A stretch of DNA of 35,865 bases from Cyanobacteriota bacterium (GCA_026389285.1 JAPLID010000170.1:1-35865); one strand, 5' to 3'; counted from the stretch's first letter, positions 8,891 to 18,964 are shown. Translations and numbers: made by a program. The notes: generated from the letters alone by a model not told the origin.

Positions 8891-10249
8891 ATGGAGCCCC
8901 CGACAAGGGACACCCTGGCCAGCACGGTGACAGCGAACGAGACCGGAGTGATCAACGTGATCGGCACCGATGCCGGCGGCCTGGCGGGCCTGAGCGCTGC
9001 CAGGCTGGCCATGGTGCGTGATGCGCTCCTGGTGCTGGCGCCGAAGCGGCTGTTGCCGGAGCTAGTCCCCTGGTGGCAGGTTGAACAAGCGGCCGGACGG
9101 GTGCCTGCGGCGAGCCCCTGCCCGGAACAGCTGGCCAGCGACAAGCCCGAACGGATCTTCGAACCGCTGCGTTCCGCCCTGGCCGCAGGCCAGAGGGTGG
9201 TGCTGCTGGCCAGCGGCGATCCCCTCTGGTTCGGCATCGGCCGGCTGCTGCTGCAGGAGTTTCCGCCCGAACAACTGCGCTTCCACCCAGCTCCCGCCAG
9301 CCTGCAGCTGGCCTTTGCCCGCCTCGGGCGGCCCTGGCAGGACGCCAGCTGGATCAGCCTGCATGGCCGCGACCCCGAGCCCCTGGTGGCGGCCCTGCAG
9401 AAACGTCCACCGGCGCTGGCGGTGCTCACCGACCCCCAGCGCGGCGGCGCCCAGGCCGTGCGGCTGATGCTGCGCGCCTCAGGGCTGGAGGCCGCCTATG
9501 GGGTCTGGCTGGGCGAGCGGCTGGGCCATGCCGAGGAGCGGATGACGCGACTCGTCCCGGGCGATCCGCTGCCGGCTGATCTGGATCCCCTGCATCTGGT
9601 GTTGCTGGTGGCGGAGCCCGCCCCGGCACCGAATCCCGAGAAGCTGCCCCTGTTCGGCATCGCCGATGGCCTCTGGCTCCAACACGACGACCAACCGGGC
9701 CTGATGACCAAGCGCGAGGTGCGCATCCAGCTGCTGGCCGATCTGGAGCTGCCCGAGGCCGGTGTGCTCTGGGATGTGGGCGCCGGCGTCGGCTCGGTGG
9801 GGCTGGAGGCGCTGCGGCTGCGGCCCGGCCTGGCCCTCTGGGCGGTGGAACGCCGCGCCGGTGCCGCCGCCCTGATCAGCGCCAATGCCGAGCGGCTGGG
9901 GGTCACGCCAGCGGGAGTGGTGGAAGGAGCCGCCCCGGAGGCCCTGGCGGCCCTGCCGGATCCAGATCGGGTGCTGCTCGGCGGCGGCGGCCGCGATCGG
10001 GCCGCGCTGCTGGAGACAGTGCTGGGGCGGTTGCGGCCCGGTGGTCTGGTGGTGATCCCCATGGCCACCGTCGAGGCCCTGGCCGAGCTGCGGCCGCGGC
10101 TGGAAGCCGCCGGACTGACGGTGAGCGTTTCTCAGCACCAGGCCTGGCGCGGGGCGCCCCTGGCCGATGGCACCCGGCTGGCGCCGCTCAATCCGGTGCT
10201 GGTTCTCAGCGGGCGGAAGGGCCCGGTCCAGGGGAGCCAGCCGGCTTGA
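8891..10249 (+). CDS. cobL: Precorrin-6Y C5,15-methyltransferase (CbiE/CbiT fusion)
   Basis: N-terminal tetrapyrrole methylase (VLLASGDPLWFGIGRLLL) fused to a CbiT-like domain (LMTKREVRIQLLADLELPEAGVLWDVGAGVGSVGLEA). Confidence 0.9.
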   Translation: MEPPTRDTLASTVTANETGVINVIGTDAGGLAGLSAARLAMVRDALLVLAPKRLLPELVPWWQVEQAAGRVPAASPCPEQLASDKPERIFEPLRSALAAGQRVVLLASGDPLWFGIGRLLLQEFPPEQLRFHPAPASLQLAFARLGRPWQDASWISLHGRDPEPLVAALQKRPPALAVLTDPQRGGAQAVRLMLRASGLEAAYGVWLGERLGHAEERMTRLVPGDPLPADLDPLHLVLLVAEPAPAPNPEKLPLFGIADGLWLQHDDQPGLMTKREVRIQLLADLELPEAGVLWDVGAGVGSVGLEALRLRPGLALWAVERRAGAAALISANAERLGVTPAGVVEGAAPEALAALPDPDRVLLGGGGRDRAALLETVLGRLRPGGLVVIPMATVEALAELRPRLEAAGLTVSVSQHQAWRGAPLADGTRLAPLNPVLVLSGRKGPVQGSQPA

Positions 10250-10850
10250 GGGATTCGATGCGAAGCGCCGTTCCCACCCCGATCCCCAGAGCCGCCGCCT
10301 GACCGGCGCCGATCTCCAGCACCCCATCCACCACCACATCGGGCCCGTAGCTGCGGCAGGGCAGGCGCATGCAGGGGGCCGACGGCGCCACGACCTGGAT
10401 CACCTTCCCCGCCCGGACGAACAGCATGTCGAGCGGTTCCGGGGTCTGGTGCATCCAGAAGCGAGCCACCGCCGGCGGCTGGTAGCCGAACCACATCCCC
10501 TGCAGCTGCGGCAGGGGGCCGCGGCGCTGCAGCCCCATGGCGTACTGCCGGTCGCTGCGGGGCACCTCCAAGGCGATGCAGACCGGCCGGACCGCCTGGG
10601 GTGCTTCCAGACAGGCGCGGGCCGTGATCGGCAGCTGCTGGGGCGGGGGGCCGTCGGCAGCGGCGGGGGGATTGGTAGCAGCTGGGGTCGCGGCCCTGGC
10701 GGCGGTCCAGGAACCGTCGAAGGGGGCGAGTGCCAGCAGGGAAGCAGAAACCAGCCAGAGAGGGGCGTTCAGCCGGAAGAAGTCCATCAACCAACTGTTG
10801 GGTGTCTGCTGCGAAGGAGCAGCTTTCTGAAAGGAATCGATCGGGCTCAT
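10206..10850 (-). CDS. DUF192 family protein with N-terminal signal/TM
   Basis: RQYAMGLQRRGPLPQLQGMWFGYQPPAVARFWMHQTPEPLDMLFVRAGKVIQVVAPSAPC. Confidence 0.88.
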   Translation of the reverse strand: MSPIDSFQKAAPSQQTPNSWLMDFFRLNAPLWLVSASLLALAPFDGSWTAARAATPAATNPPAAADGPPPQQLPITARACLEAPQAVRPVCIALEVPRSDRQYAMGLQRRGPLPQLQGMWFGYQPPAVARFWMHQTPEPLDMLFVRAGKVIQVVAPSAPCMRLPCRSYGPDVVVDGVLEIGAGQAAALGIGVGTALRIESLKPAGSPGPGPSAR

Positions 10851-11554
10851 GGTCGCTGCCGCGCAGGCTGCGTTTCCCCCAGGCAGTAGCCCTCGCCGCG
10901 CACGGTGTGGATCAGGCGGCCTTCACCTCCCTCCTCCAATTTCTGGCGCAGATAGCGCACATACACCTCGATCACATTGCTGGCGCTGGAGGGTTGATCG
11001 TCCCAGATCTGCGAGCGAATCTTCTCGCGGCTGACCACCTCACCCCGGTGGCGCATCAACAACAGCAGCAGCGCGTATTCCCGGGCTGTCAGCGCCAGCG
11101 CACGCAGGCCGCGTCGCACCTGGCGGCTGGTGGGAAGCAGCTGCAGATCACCGACCTGCAGAACGGCATCGGCACCGCCTGCGCCACGCTCCTTCAGGTT
11201 CAGATGCAACCGCAGGCGGGTGAGCAGGTCGCTGGGGCCCAGTGAGCAAAGCCAGAAGTCGTCGGCGCCACTGGTCAGGGTGCGGCAGCGGTTGACCACG
11301 GTGTCCTGATCGATGCCCAGCAGCAGCGGGATCGCCCCCCAGCGCTGCCGCAGGGCGGCGATCTGGCGATCGCTGCCGGGGGAGAGGATCACCGCCTGGG
11401 GCGCCGGGGGCTCCTGGGACTCGGCCGCGGCCGGAATCCCGGTGCGGGTGCCGCGGCTCAGCTGGGAAGCCTGCAGGGGGAAGTACCCGGAAAGCTCCAG
11501 CCGGGGGGCCAGCAGCTCCGCCTCGTCTCCGACCAGCAGCACCACCGGACTCAT
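10847..11554 (-). CDS. OmpR-type response-regulator-like protein with a degenerate receiver domain
   Basis: C-terminal winged helix ([72 protein letters not shown]). The receiver lacks canonical phosphorylation residues. Confidence 0.85.
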   Translation of the reverse strand: MSPVVLLVGDEAELLAPRLELSGYFPLQASQLSRGTRTGIPAAAESQEPPAPQAVILSPGSDRQIAALRQRWGAIPLLLGIDQDTVVNRCRTLTSGADDFWLCSLGPSDLLTRLRLHLNLKERGAGGADAVLQVGDLQLLPTSRQVRRGLRALALTAREYALLLLLMRHRGEVVSREKIRSQIWDDQPSSASNVIEVYVRYLRQKLEEGGEGRLIHTVRGEGYCLGETQPARQRP

Positions 11555-12510
11555 GCCCTTGGCTCCTCGGCATCGAGGCCGTTACCCGGCTTGGCCACAT
11601 GGGGCAGCCCCCAGCCCAGCTTGTTGCGCAATACCTGGAAGAACTCATGATCCGCCAGCCGCACGAACCGCACCGGCTGCTCGCTGCGCCGCACCAACAC
11701 CCGATCCTCGGGCCAGATGTAACAGCCGGCACTGCCGTCGACCACCATCATCAGCCGCTCCGGCGTGGCGGGAAACACGGTGACCGGTTCGCGATCACTG
11801 AATACCAGGGCCCTCGAGGCCAGGGAATGGGCGGCGATCGGCGTGAGCTGCAAAACCGGGCAATCGGGGGAGATCACCGGCCCGCCGGCACTGAGGGCGT
11901 AGGCGGTGGAACCGGTGGGGCTGGAGAGGATCACGCCATCGGCGGCGATATCCACTGGAGCGTGGCGGCCGATGGCGATCTCGAAGTGACACATGCTGGT
12001 CAGGGGCTCCCGGTGCAGGGCCATCTCGTTGAGGCAGAGCACCTCCCAGCGCCGCTGGTCTCCCCGCATCACGCTCACCACCAGCAGCGAGCGTTCCTCC
12101 ACGCTCCAATCGGAGGCGATCACCTGATCGAGGGCCCGGTCCAGATCCTTGAGGTAGGCCTCGGCCAGAAAACCGAGATGGCCGGTGTTGATCGTCAGGA
12201 TCGGTACGCCGATCGGGGCGGTCATGCGGGCCGCCGAGAGCACGGTGCCATCGCCGCCCAGCACGATCGCCAGGAGCATCGCGGCGTCGAAACCGGCGGG
12301 AACGCAGGCGGCGTACCCCTTAGAACGCAGATGTTGATCCGGATTGGCGAAGCCCACCACCCCAGCGGAACTGCTGGCCCGGACCACCTCAAAACCCGCC
12401 TCCTGCAGGCGCTCTTCGATGGTGGCGGCGGTGGCCAGTGCCAGCTCCTTGCCGTCGTTGACGATCAGTCCGACACGGGGCACCGATCGCGGCCGGGGAA
12501 GAGCTTTCAC
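11551..12510 (-). CDS. nadK: NAD(+) kinase
   Basis: [51 protein letters not shown]. Confidence 0.95.
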   Translation of the reverse strand: MKALPRPRSVPRVGLIVNDGKELALATAATIEERLQEAGFEVVRASSSAGVVGFANPDQHLRSKGYAACVPAGFDAAMLLAIVLGGDGTVLSAARMTAPIGVPILTINTGHLGFLAEAYLKDLDRALDQVIASDWSVEERSLLVVSVMRGDQRRWEVLCLNEMALHREPLTSMCHFEIAIGRHAPVDIAADGVILSSPTGSTAYALSAGGPVISPDCPVLQLTPIAAHSLASRALVFSDREPVTVFPATPERLMMVVDGSAGCYIWPEDRVLVRRSEQPVRFVRLADHEFFQVLRNKLGWGLPHVAKPGNGLDAEEPRA

Positions 12511-12573
12511 TTTATCGGCAGCCCTGGAGTAGGAGGCCAGCCGGCTCGGGTGTCGAACCGCAGGGTAGGGGCA

Positions 12574-13596
12574 TCAGAACTGTTCCAAAAAGCGCAGATC
12601 GCTGGTGTAAAGCCGGCGGATGTCATCAATGCCATGGCGCACCATGCAGAACCGCTCCACCCCAAGACCGGCGGCGAAGCCACTCCAGCGCTGCGGATCA
12701 AGGCCCAGACCCTCCAGCACCGCCGGATCGACCATGCCGCAACCCATCACCTCAAGCCAGCGGCCGCGCCACTGCACATCCACTTCCGCCGAAGGCTCGG
12801 TGAAGGGGAAGTAGCTGGCCCGGAACCGCACCGGCAGATCACCGAAGAAGCGCTGCAAAAAAGTGGTGACGGTGCCGCGCAGATGGCTGAAATCGAGGCC
12901 TTCATCAAGGGCCAGCACCTCCACCTGGTGGAACACCGGCGAGTGGGTGGCATCGACCGCGTCGCGGCGGAACACCCGGCCGGGCGCCACGATCCGCACC
13001 GGCGGTGGATTCTGCTCGAGATGGCGGATCTGCACCGGTGAGGTGTGGGTGCGCAGCAGGCGCTCACCGCCATCAGCCCCCGGCGCCAGATAAAAGGTGT
13101 CCTGCATGTCCCGGGCCGGATGGTGCGGCGGGATGTTGAGGGCGGTGAAGTTGTAGTGATCGGTCTCGATCTCGGGGCCTTCGGACACCCGGAAACCAAG
13201 GCCGGCAAAGATGTCGACGATCTCTTCGGTCGTGCTGATCAACGGATGGCGATGGCCCGGCGGCACAAAGCGGCAGGGAACGGTCACATCCAAGCGCTCC
13301 CGCTGCAGCCGCTCCGCCATCGCCGCCGCCTTGACGCTCTCCAGCCGTCCGGCCAGCAACGTCTGCACCGACTCCTTGAGCACGTTGGCCCGCTGACCCA
13401 CCAGGGGGCGCTCGTCACCGGGCAACTTGCCCATCGCTCCCAGCACCGCGGAAAGACGGCCTTTTTTGCCCAGCAGTCCGACCCGCAGCTCCTCCACCTC
13501 GGCCGCGCCCGCTGCGGCGGCGATGGCGGCTTCGGCTTCGGCCTCCAGCTGCGTCAGCTGGTCGGTGAGGTCCTGGAGGCTGACGGTGGCGCTCAC
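12574..13596 (-). CDS. pheS: Phenylalanine--tRNA ligase alpha subunit
   Basis: [60 protein letters not shown], ends [22 protein letters not shown] start at 13596 preferred; ORF open to 13701. Confidence 0.95.
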   Translation of the reverse strand: MSATVSLQDLTDQLTQLEAEAEAAIAAAAGAAEVEELRVGLLGKKGRLSAVLGAMGKLPGDERPLVGQRANVLKESVQTLLAGRLESVKAAAMAERLQRERLDVTVPCRFVPPGHRHPLISTTEEIVDIFAGLGFRVSEGPEIETDHYNFTALNIPPHHPARDMQDTFYLAPGADGGERLLRTHTSPVQIRHLEQNPPPVRIVAPGRVFRRDAVDATHSPVFHQVEVLALDEGLDFSHLRGTVTTFLQRFFGDLPVRFRASYFPFTEPSAEVDVQWRGRWLEVMGCGMVDPAVLEGLGLDPQRWSGFAAGLGVERFCMVRHGIDDIRRLYTSDLRFLEQF

Positions 13597-13700
13597 GGGC
13601 TGGGGCTGTTGCAGGGCTAAGACCGACTGTAGGCAGGAGCCCCGGGCAGGCCCCGTTCTGTCCACCCCTCGGTAGCGTTGAACCAGTGCCGCCCGCCGCA

Positions 13701-14501
13701 ATGGCTCCGCTCCGCATCCTGATCAGCAACGACGACGGGGTGTTCGCCGACGGCATCCAGGCCCTGGCGGCCGAGGCCGCAGCCCGGGGACATCAGGTGA
13801 CGGTGGTCTGCCCCGACCAGGAGCGCTCGGCCACCGGCCACGGCCTCACCCTGCAATCGCCCCTGCGGGCCCAGCGAGCCGACGAACTGTTCGCGGATGG
13901 GGTCAAGGCCTGGGCCTGCAGCGGCACCCCTTCGGACTGCGTCAAGCTCGCCCTGTTCAGCCTGCTGGAGGAGCCGCCAGATCTGGTGCTCTCCGGCATC
14001 AACCACGGTCCCAATCTGGGCACCGACGTGTTGTATTCCGGCACCGTGGCGGCGGCGATGGAGGGCACGATCGAGGGCTTCCCGGCGCTGGCGGTGAGCA
14101 GTGCCGATTTCCAGTGGCGCCACTTCGAGCCGGCGGCCCGCCTGGCCCTGGAGGTGGCTGAGTCCATGCACCGGGCCGGCTGGCCCGAAGGCCTGCTGCT
14201 GAACCTGAATGTGCCGCCCCTGCCCGCTGAAGCGATCGGCCCATTGCGCTGGTGCCGCACGGCGGTGCGCCGCTACATCGATCAGTTCGACAAGCGCGTC
14301 GATCCCCGCGGCCGCACCTACTACTGGCTGGCCGGCGAGGTGGCCAATGATCTTGAGGCCCAGGTGGCCGGCCCGGCTGACTGGCCGATCGATGTGGCCT
14401 GGATCGATGGCGGCGGCGCCTCCCTGACGCCGCTGCAACCGGAGCTGCTTTGGCGCGGCCTGGCCCAGAGCCTGCCGGCGGCGGAGAGCCTGGGCGGCTG
14501 A
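13701..14501 (+). CDS. surE: 5'/3'-nucleotidase SurE
   Basis: [47 protein letters not shown]..., [26 protein letters not shown]. Confidence 0.95.
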   Translation: MAPLRILISNDDGVFADGIQALAAEAAARGHQVTVVCPDQERSATGHGLTLQSPLRAQRADELFADGVKAWACSGTPSDCVKLALFSLLEEPPDLVLSGINHGPNLGTDVLYSGTVAAAMEGTIEGFPALAVSSADFQWRHFEPAARLALEVAESMHRAGWPEGLLLNLNVPPLPAEAIGPLRWCRTAVRRYIDQFDKRVDPRGRTYYWLAGEVANDLEAQVAGPADWPIDVAWIDGGGASLTPLQPELLWRGLAQSLPAAESLGG

Positions 14502-14520
14502 GGCGGCTCACCCCGGCGCC

Positions 14521-15102
14521 TCAAGCCCGCCGGTGCACCCGCTGCAGCAGCCAGAGGCTGATCCAGAGGCCGATCAGGTGGGCGAACAACACCTGGGTGT
14601 TGCTCAGCACCGAGAGCATCTCGATCGAGGTGATCGGCAGACCGATCACCCGGCCGGCCGTTCCAGGAGCCTGCTGAATCTGGGCGCCGAAGAAGCCCGG
14701 AACCTGTTGCGAAGCCTGCACAAACAAGCTGCCCGCCATCGCCTGATAGCCGATCACCGCCAGGGTGACGCCCACCAGATCGGCCAGCACGCCGCGCTTG
14801 ATCAGGCGGGCCGTCTCGCCCTTACTGGGCCGTACCGGGCTGGCTAAGGCCCTGCCGCAGCGGATCACCAGGCCGCTCTGCCAGATCGACCAGAGCAGCA
14901 GGAAGAAGGCCAGGGTCGTAAGCGAGAGGCCCGGGCCCAGACCCAGGGCCCGGGCTGAGTTGGCCGCCAGGCGCCCGCCGATGTTGTTGAACAGCAGCAC
15001 CCCCATCACCACCACCGCCATCACCACCTGGGCCCAGAGACGGATCCAGCCCATGCGGCGCAAGGCCGCCGAGATCAGTTGCAGATCGAGGCGATCAGCC
15101 AT
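14521..15102 (-). CDS. DUF3611 family membrane protein
   Basis: MADRLDLQLISAALRRMGWIRLWAQVVMAVVVMGVLLFNNIG..., four hydrophobic segments; cyanobacterial/plastid family pattern. Confidence 0.8.
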   Translation of the reverse strand: MADRLDLQLISAALRRMGWIRLWAQVVMAVVVMGVLLFNNIGGRLAANSARALGLGPGLSLTTLAFFLLLWSIWQSGLVIRCGRALASPVRPSKGETARLIKRGVLADLVGVTLAVIGYQAMAGSLFVQASQQVPGFFGAQIQQAPGTAGRVIGLPITSIEMLSVLSNTQVLFAHLIGLWISLWLLQRVHRRA

Positions 15103-15182
15103 CGCGAGGGAGTTGGGCCGTCGGGCGACCTGTTGGCACCCAAACTTGCCATGGGAGGATCGGGAGGGCGAGGCCCGCATCG

Positions 15183-16448
15183 TTGATTCCGCTCCACAAT
15201 CCCAGCGATGCCCTGCGCCCCACCGCGATCGCGCTGGGCAGTTTCGATGGACTCCATCGCGGTCATCGCCGTGTGATCGCCGCCGTCGTGCCGCCCCAGG
15301 CGGCCCCGGTGCTGCAGAGCGGCCCTGCAGGCGACGACGACGCTGACCAGGCCAACCCCCAGGCCCCTTGGGATACCAGCGACCTGAACGCAGCTCGCCG
15401 GATCAACCCAGGCTGGAGCGATGGCACCCTGACCGGCGTCGATCGCGCCGCCGGAGCGAGGCTCCAGCCCGAACTGATCCCCACGGTGGTCAGTTTCTGG
15501 CCCCATCCGCGCGAGGTGCTGCACGGCGAACCGCGGCTGCGACTGGATCTGCCCGCCGAGAAACTGGAGGCGCTCGAGCCGCTCGGCATCCGCCAGCTGG
15601 TGCTGGTGCCCTTCGATCTGGCCCTGGCGGCCCTGACCCCGGAGCAGTTCGTCGAGCAGGTGCTGGTGGGGCAACTGCAGGCCCGACAGGTCGCCGTCGG
15701 CGACAACTTCCGCTTCGGGGCCGGCCGCTGCGGCGATGCCGCCGAACTGGCCCGCCTCGGCCAGCGCCACGGCATCGCCGTGACCGTGCTGCCGATGTTA
15801 TTTGACGGGGCCGAACGGGTCAGCAGCAGCCGCATCCGCCGGGCCCTGGCCGCTGGCCGGATCGCCGAGGCGCGCCGGCTGCTGGAGCGGCCCTATCGGT
15901 TCAGTGGGCAGGTGGTGCAGGGCCGCGGCCTGGGTCGCCAGCTGGGCTGGCCCACCGCCAATCTGCAGGTAGATGGCCGCAAGTTCCTGCCCCAGGAGGG
16001 GGTCTATGCCGCCCTGGCCTGGCTGGAGAGCGGCGAGGCGGGGGTGGCCTGCGGCGAGGCGATGGCGGCGGTGATGAACCTGGGCCCCCAGCCCACGGTC
16101 GATCCGCTCGCCCCCTCGGCGGTGGAGGTGCACCTGCTCGATCGGCAGATCGAACTGGACGGATTGCGGCTGCGGGTGGAGCCCTGGCAGCTGCTGCGCC
16201 AGCAGCAGCGCTTCGAGAGCCTGGAGGCCCTGAGCGCCCAGATCGGTGCCGATGCGGAAGCAGCCCGCCGGTTGCTGGCCGGACTCGCCAAAACTCCCCT
16301 AACCGCCGGGATAGGCGTGGGTGAGACCCCAGCCGATGAAGACCGGATGCCCCCTATCAGCAGGATGCCTGACACCAGCACCAGCATCGGGTTGTCGGAT
16401 CCATTCGGGTCGCTCGCCATGGCCCAGCCGCAAACGGCAACACCCTAG
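15183..16448 (+). CDS. ribF: Bifunctional riboflavin kinase / FAD synthetase
   Basis: ALGSFDGLHRGHRRVI, TVVSFWPHPREVL, VGDNFRFGAGRCGD, VSSSRIRRAL, RPYRFSGQVVQGRGLGRQLGWPTANLQ. TTG start assumed; the 3' end is questionable (see finding at 16299-16420). Confidence 0.92.
   Translation: MIPLHNPSDALRPTAIALGSFDGLHRGHRRVIAAVVPPQAAPVLQSGPAGDDDADQANPQAPWDTSDLNAARRINPGWSDGTLTGVDRAAGARLQPELIPTVVSFWPHPREVLHGEPRLRLDLPAEKLEALEPLGIRQLVLVPFDLALAALTPEQFVEQVLVGQLQARQVAVGDNFRFGAGRCGDAAELARLGQRHGIAVTVLPMLFDGAERVSSSRIRRALAAGRIAEARRLLERPYRFSGQVVQGRGLGRQLGWPTANLQVDGRKFLPQEGVYAALAWLESGEAGVACGEAMAAVMNLGPQPTVDPLAPSAVEVHLLDRQIELDGLRLRVEPWQLLRQQQRFESLEALSAQIGADAEAARRLLAGLAKTPLTAGIGVGETPADEDRMPPISRMPDTSTSIGLSDPFGSLAMAQPQTATP
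16299..16420 (-). pseudogene. Possible small membrane peptide gene with a 1-nt frameshift, antisense to the ribF 3' end
   Basis: MASDPNGSDNPMLVLVSGILLIGG in one frame continues sensibly as HPVFIGWGLTHAYPGG* in another if one base is added to the 5-nt homopolymer at 16350-16354. Confidence 0.35.
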
Positions 16449-16455
16449 ACAGGGT

Positions 16456-17577
16456 GTGAAAAACAATTCTGCCAGCGACGTGACGACCCGGCCTGCCGCC
16501 AGCCTGCGCCTGCTCGACGCCAACCTCGACCGGGCCCGCGAGGGGCTGCGGGTGCTGGAGGACTGGTGTCGTTTCGCCCTGGACCGCCCTGATCTGGTAG
16601 CCCGCACCAAGGATCTGCGCCAGCGACTCGGGCGCCAGCATCACGAGCGCTTCAAGCTGGCCCGCCACAGCGCCAGCGATCCGGCAGCTGGGCTGAGTCA
16701 CCCAGCCCAGCAGGAACGCCTGGACGACGCCGCGATCCTGGCCGCCAATGCCGCCCGCGTGCAGGAGGCCCTGCGGGTGCTGGAGGAGTTCGGCCGCCGC
16801 GACGAACCGGAACTGGCCCGGGAGGCCGCGGCCCTGCGCTACCTCGTCTACGACCTGGAGGTGGATCTGATCCAGGCCTCAAGGCTGGGCCTGGGGCGGC
16901 GCGAGCTGCTGCGCCAAACGCACCTCTATCTGGTCACCAGTCCGGTGCCGGATCTGGAGGAGGTGGTGGCAGCGGCGCTGGCGGCGGGGGTGCGGCTGGT
17001 GCAGTACCGGGCCAAACCGAGCCAAGGCCAAGGCCCCGGCCCCGGCCCCGGCCCCGGCCCGCTGCAGCACGCCCCCGCCGACGATCAACAGCGACTGGAG
17101 CAGGCCCGCCGCCTCCGAACCCTCTGCGCCCAGGCCGGCGCCCTGTTCCTGGTCAACGACCGCATCGACATCGCCCTGGCCGTGGAAGCCGACGGGGTGC
17201 ATCTGGGCCAGGGGGATCTGCCGCCGGCGGTGGCGCGCCGCCTGCTGGGGCCCGAGCGCCTGATCGGCCGCAGCACCCACCGGATCGAGGACCTGCGGCA
17301 GGCGGTGAGCGACGGCTGCGATTACGTCGGGGTGGGACCGGTCCATGCCACCCCCACCAAGCCGGGCCGCGAACCGGTGGGTCTCGCCTACGTGCGCCAG
17401 GCGACGGCCGAAGCGCCGATCCCCTGCTTCGCCATCGGCGGCATCGACCACCACAACCTGGCGGCGGTGCGGGCAGCAGGCGGCACGCGGGTGGCGGTGG
17501 TGCGCGCGATCACCGAGGCCCCCGATCCCGGCGCCGCCACGGCGGCTCTGCTGGCGGGCCTGGAGGCCGAAGCATGA
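16456..17577 (+). CDS. thiE: Thiamine phosphate synthase with N-terminal extension
   Basis: LRLLDANLDRAREGLRVLEDWCRF... N-domain; ThiE core VNDRIDIALAVEADGVHLGQGDLP, YVGVGPVHATPTKPG, IPCFAIGGIDHHNL. GTG start assumed. Confidence 0.93.
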   Translation: MKNNSASDVTTRPAASLRLLDANLDRAREGLRVLEDWCRFALDRPDLVARTKDLRQRLGRQHHERFKLARHSASDPAAGLSHPAQQERLDDAAILAANAARVQEALRVLEEFGRRDEPELAREAAALRYLVYDLEVDLIQASRLGLGRRELLRQTHLYLVTSPVPDLEEVVAAALAAGVRLVQYRAKPSQGQGPGPGPGPGPLQHAPADDQQRLEQARRLRTLCAQAGALFLVNDRIDIALAVEADGVHLGQGDLPPAVARRLLGPERLIGRSTHRIEDLRQAVSDGCDYVGVGPVHATPTKPGREPVGLAYVRQATAEAPIPCFAIGGIDHHNLAAVRAAGGTRVAVVRAITEAPDPGAATAALLAGLEAEA

Positions 17578-17915
17578 CCGGCGAGCAGGCCAGCGGTGCT
17601 CAGGAACACAAAGCCCTTCAGAACGCTGCCACCAGTCAGGCAGTAACCACCCAAATCAAGACCACCGAAATCAAGACCACCGAAATCAAGACCTCCGAAA
17701 CAACGACCACCCTGGAGATCCAGGTGAACGGGGAGCCGCGCCGCTGTGGAGCCGGGCTGACGCTGGTGCAGGTGCTCGAAGGCCTCGGCTACCGCCCCCA
17801 GCTGGTGGTGGTCGAGTTCAACGGCGCGATCCTGCCCCGTCAGAGCTGGGGCACCCAGGCGGTGGTGGAATCCGACGTGCTCGAAGTGGTCACCATTGTC
17901 GGGGGCGGTTCCTAG
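17574..17915 (+). CDS. thiS: Sulfur carrier protein ThiS with long repetitive N-terminal extension
   Basis: ThiS fold IQVNGEPRRCGAGLTLVQVLEGLGYRPQLVVVEFNGAILPRQSW..., C-terminal IVGGGS; ATGA overlap with thiE. Confidence 0.88.
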   Translation: MTGEQASGAQEHKALQNAATSQAVTTQIKTTEIKTTEIKTSETTTTLEIQVNGEPRRCGAGLTLVQVLEGLGYRPQLVVVEFNGAILPRQSWGTQAVVESDVLEVVTIVGGGS

Positions 17916-17942
17916 ATTTTATCCATTGTTTGGGCTCTGCTC

Positions 17943-18923
17943 ATGGGTCTTCGCGAGCTGCGGCGAACCCTCAGTCTCCTGGTGGTGCCGTTCCTGGTTG
18001 CCGGGATGCTGGTGATCGCTCCCCATCCCGCCTCGGCGGCCAGCGGCGGTCGCATCGGTGGGGGGAGCTTCCGCTCCGCTCCCTCGATGCCCCGCAGCTA
18101 TGGCGGCGGTGCCTCCCGCGGCTCCTACGGCGGAGGCTATGGCGGTGGGGGTTATTACGGCGGTGGCGGCGGCTACCGCGGCGGTGGCATGGGCTTTCCC
18201 TTCATCGTGCCGATCTTTGGATTCGGCGGTGGTGGGCTGTTCGGCTTCCTGATCCTGATGGCGATCGTCGGGATGCTGGTCAACGCCGTGCGCGGAGCCG
18301 GCGGTGGCGGTGGTCCGCAGCTGCGATCCGACGACGACGACTACGGGGCGATCCGCGCCGATGGACCGGTGTCAATCGCCCAGATCCAGTTGGGCATGCT
18401 CGCCACGGCCCGCGACGTGCAAGAGGACCTGCGCCGCATGGCCAGCACCTCCGATACCTCCAACAGCGAGGGCCTGCAGCGGGTGCTGCAGGAAACCACC
18501 CTGGCGCTGCTGCGCCGCCCGGAACTGTGGGTCTACGCCAACGGCGAGGTGGGCCAGATTCCTTTCGCCAGCGCCGAATCCACTTTTAATCGCCTCTCGA
18601 TGCAGGAGCGCAGCAAGTTGCAGCGCGAACTGACGGCCAACGTGGCGGGACGCCGCTATAGCGAGCCTTCGGTGGTGGCCGCCGGCACCAGCAGCGGCGC
18701 CAGCGATTACATCGCCATCACCCTGATCGTGGCTAGCCGCCGCGGCCTGCCCCTCAAGGGCACCGCCACGGCCGAGGCCCTGCGGGACAGCCTGCAGCAA
18801 CTCGGCGCCCTGGGCGCCAACGATCTGCTGGCCCTGGAAGTGATCTGGCAGCCAGAAGGCGCCGGCGAAGTGCTGAGCAGTGAAGAGCTGATCACCGCCT
18901 ATCCCGATCTCCAGCATCTCTGA
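17943..18923 (+). CDS. DUF1517 family protein with signal peptide and Gly-rich linker
   Basis: MGLRELRRTLSLLVVPFLVAGMLVIAPHPASAASGGRIGGGSFRS..., IAITLIVASRRGLPL, EVIWQPEGAGEVLSSEELITAYPDL. Confidence 0.85.
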   Translation: MGLRELRRTLSLLVVPFLVAGMLVIAPHPASAASGGRIGGGSFRSAPSMPRSYGGGASRGSYGGGYGGGGYYGGGGGYRGGGMGFPFIVPIFGFGGGGLFGFLILMAIVGMLVNAVRGAGGGGGPQLRSDDDDYGAIRADGPVSIAQIQLGMLATARDVQEDLRRMASTSDTSNSEGLQRVLQETTLALLRRPELWVYANGEVGQIPFASAESTFNRLSMQERSKLQRELTANVAGRRYSEPSVVAAGTSSGASDYIAITLIVASRRGLPLKGTATAEALRDSLQQLGALGANDLLALEVIWQPEGAGEVLSSEELITAYPDLQHL

Positions 18924-18964
18924 AGCCTCAGCCCATCGACCACCCGGCCTCTCTCACGGCCCCC

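Noticed and set aside
11599-13041. 480-aa plus-strand ORF opposite nadK and pheS
   Set aside because: Antisense shadow ORF with His/Gln/Arg-rich composition and no domain pattern.
15225-15245. HIP1-like octamer GCGATCGC
   Set aside because: Common throughout many cyanobacterial genomes; not specific to this locus.
17345-18589. 414-aa plus-strand ORF overlapping thiE, thiS and DUF1517
   Set aside because: Wrong-frame reading of three genuine genes.
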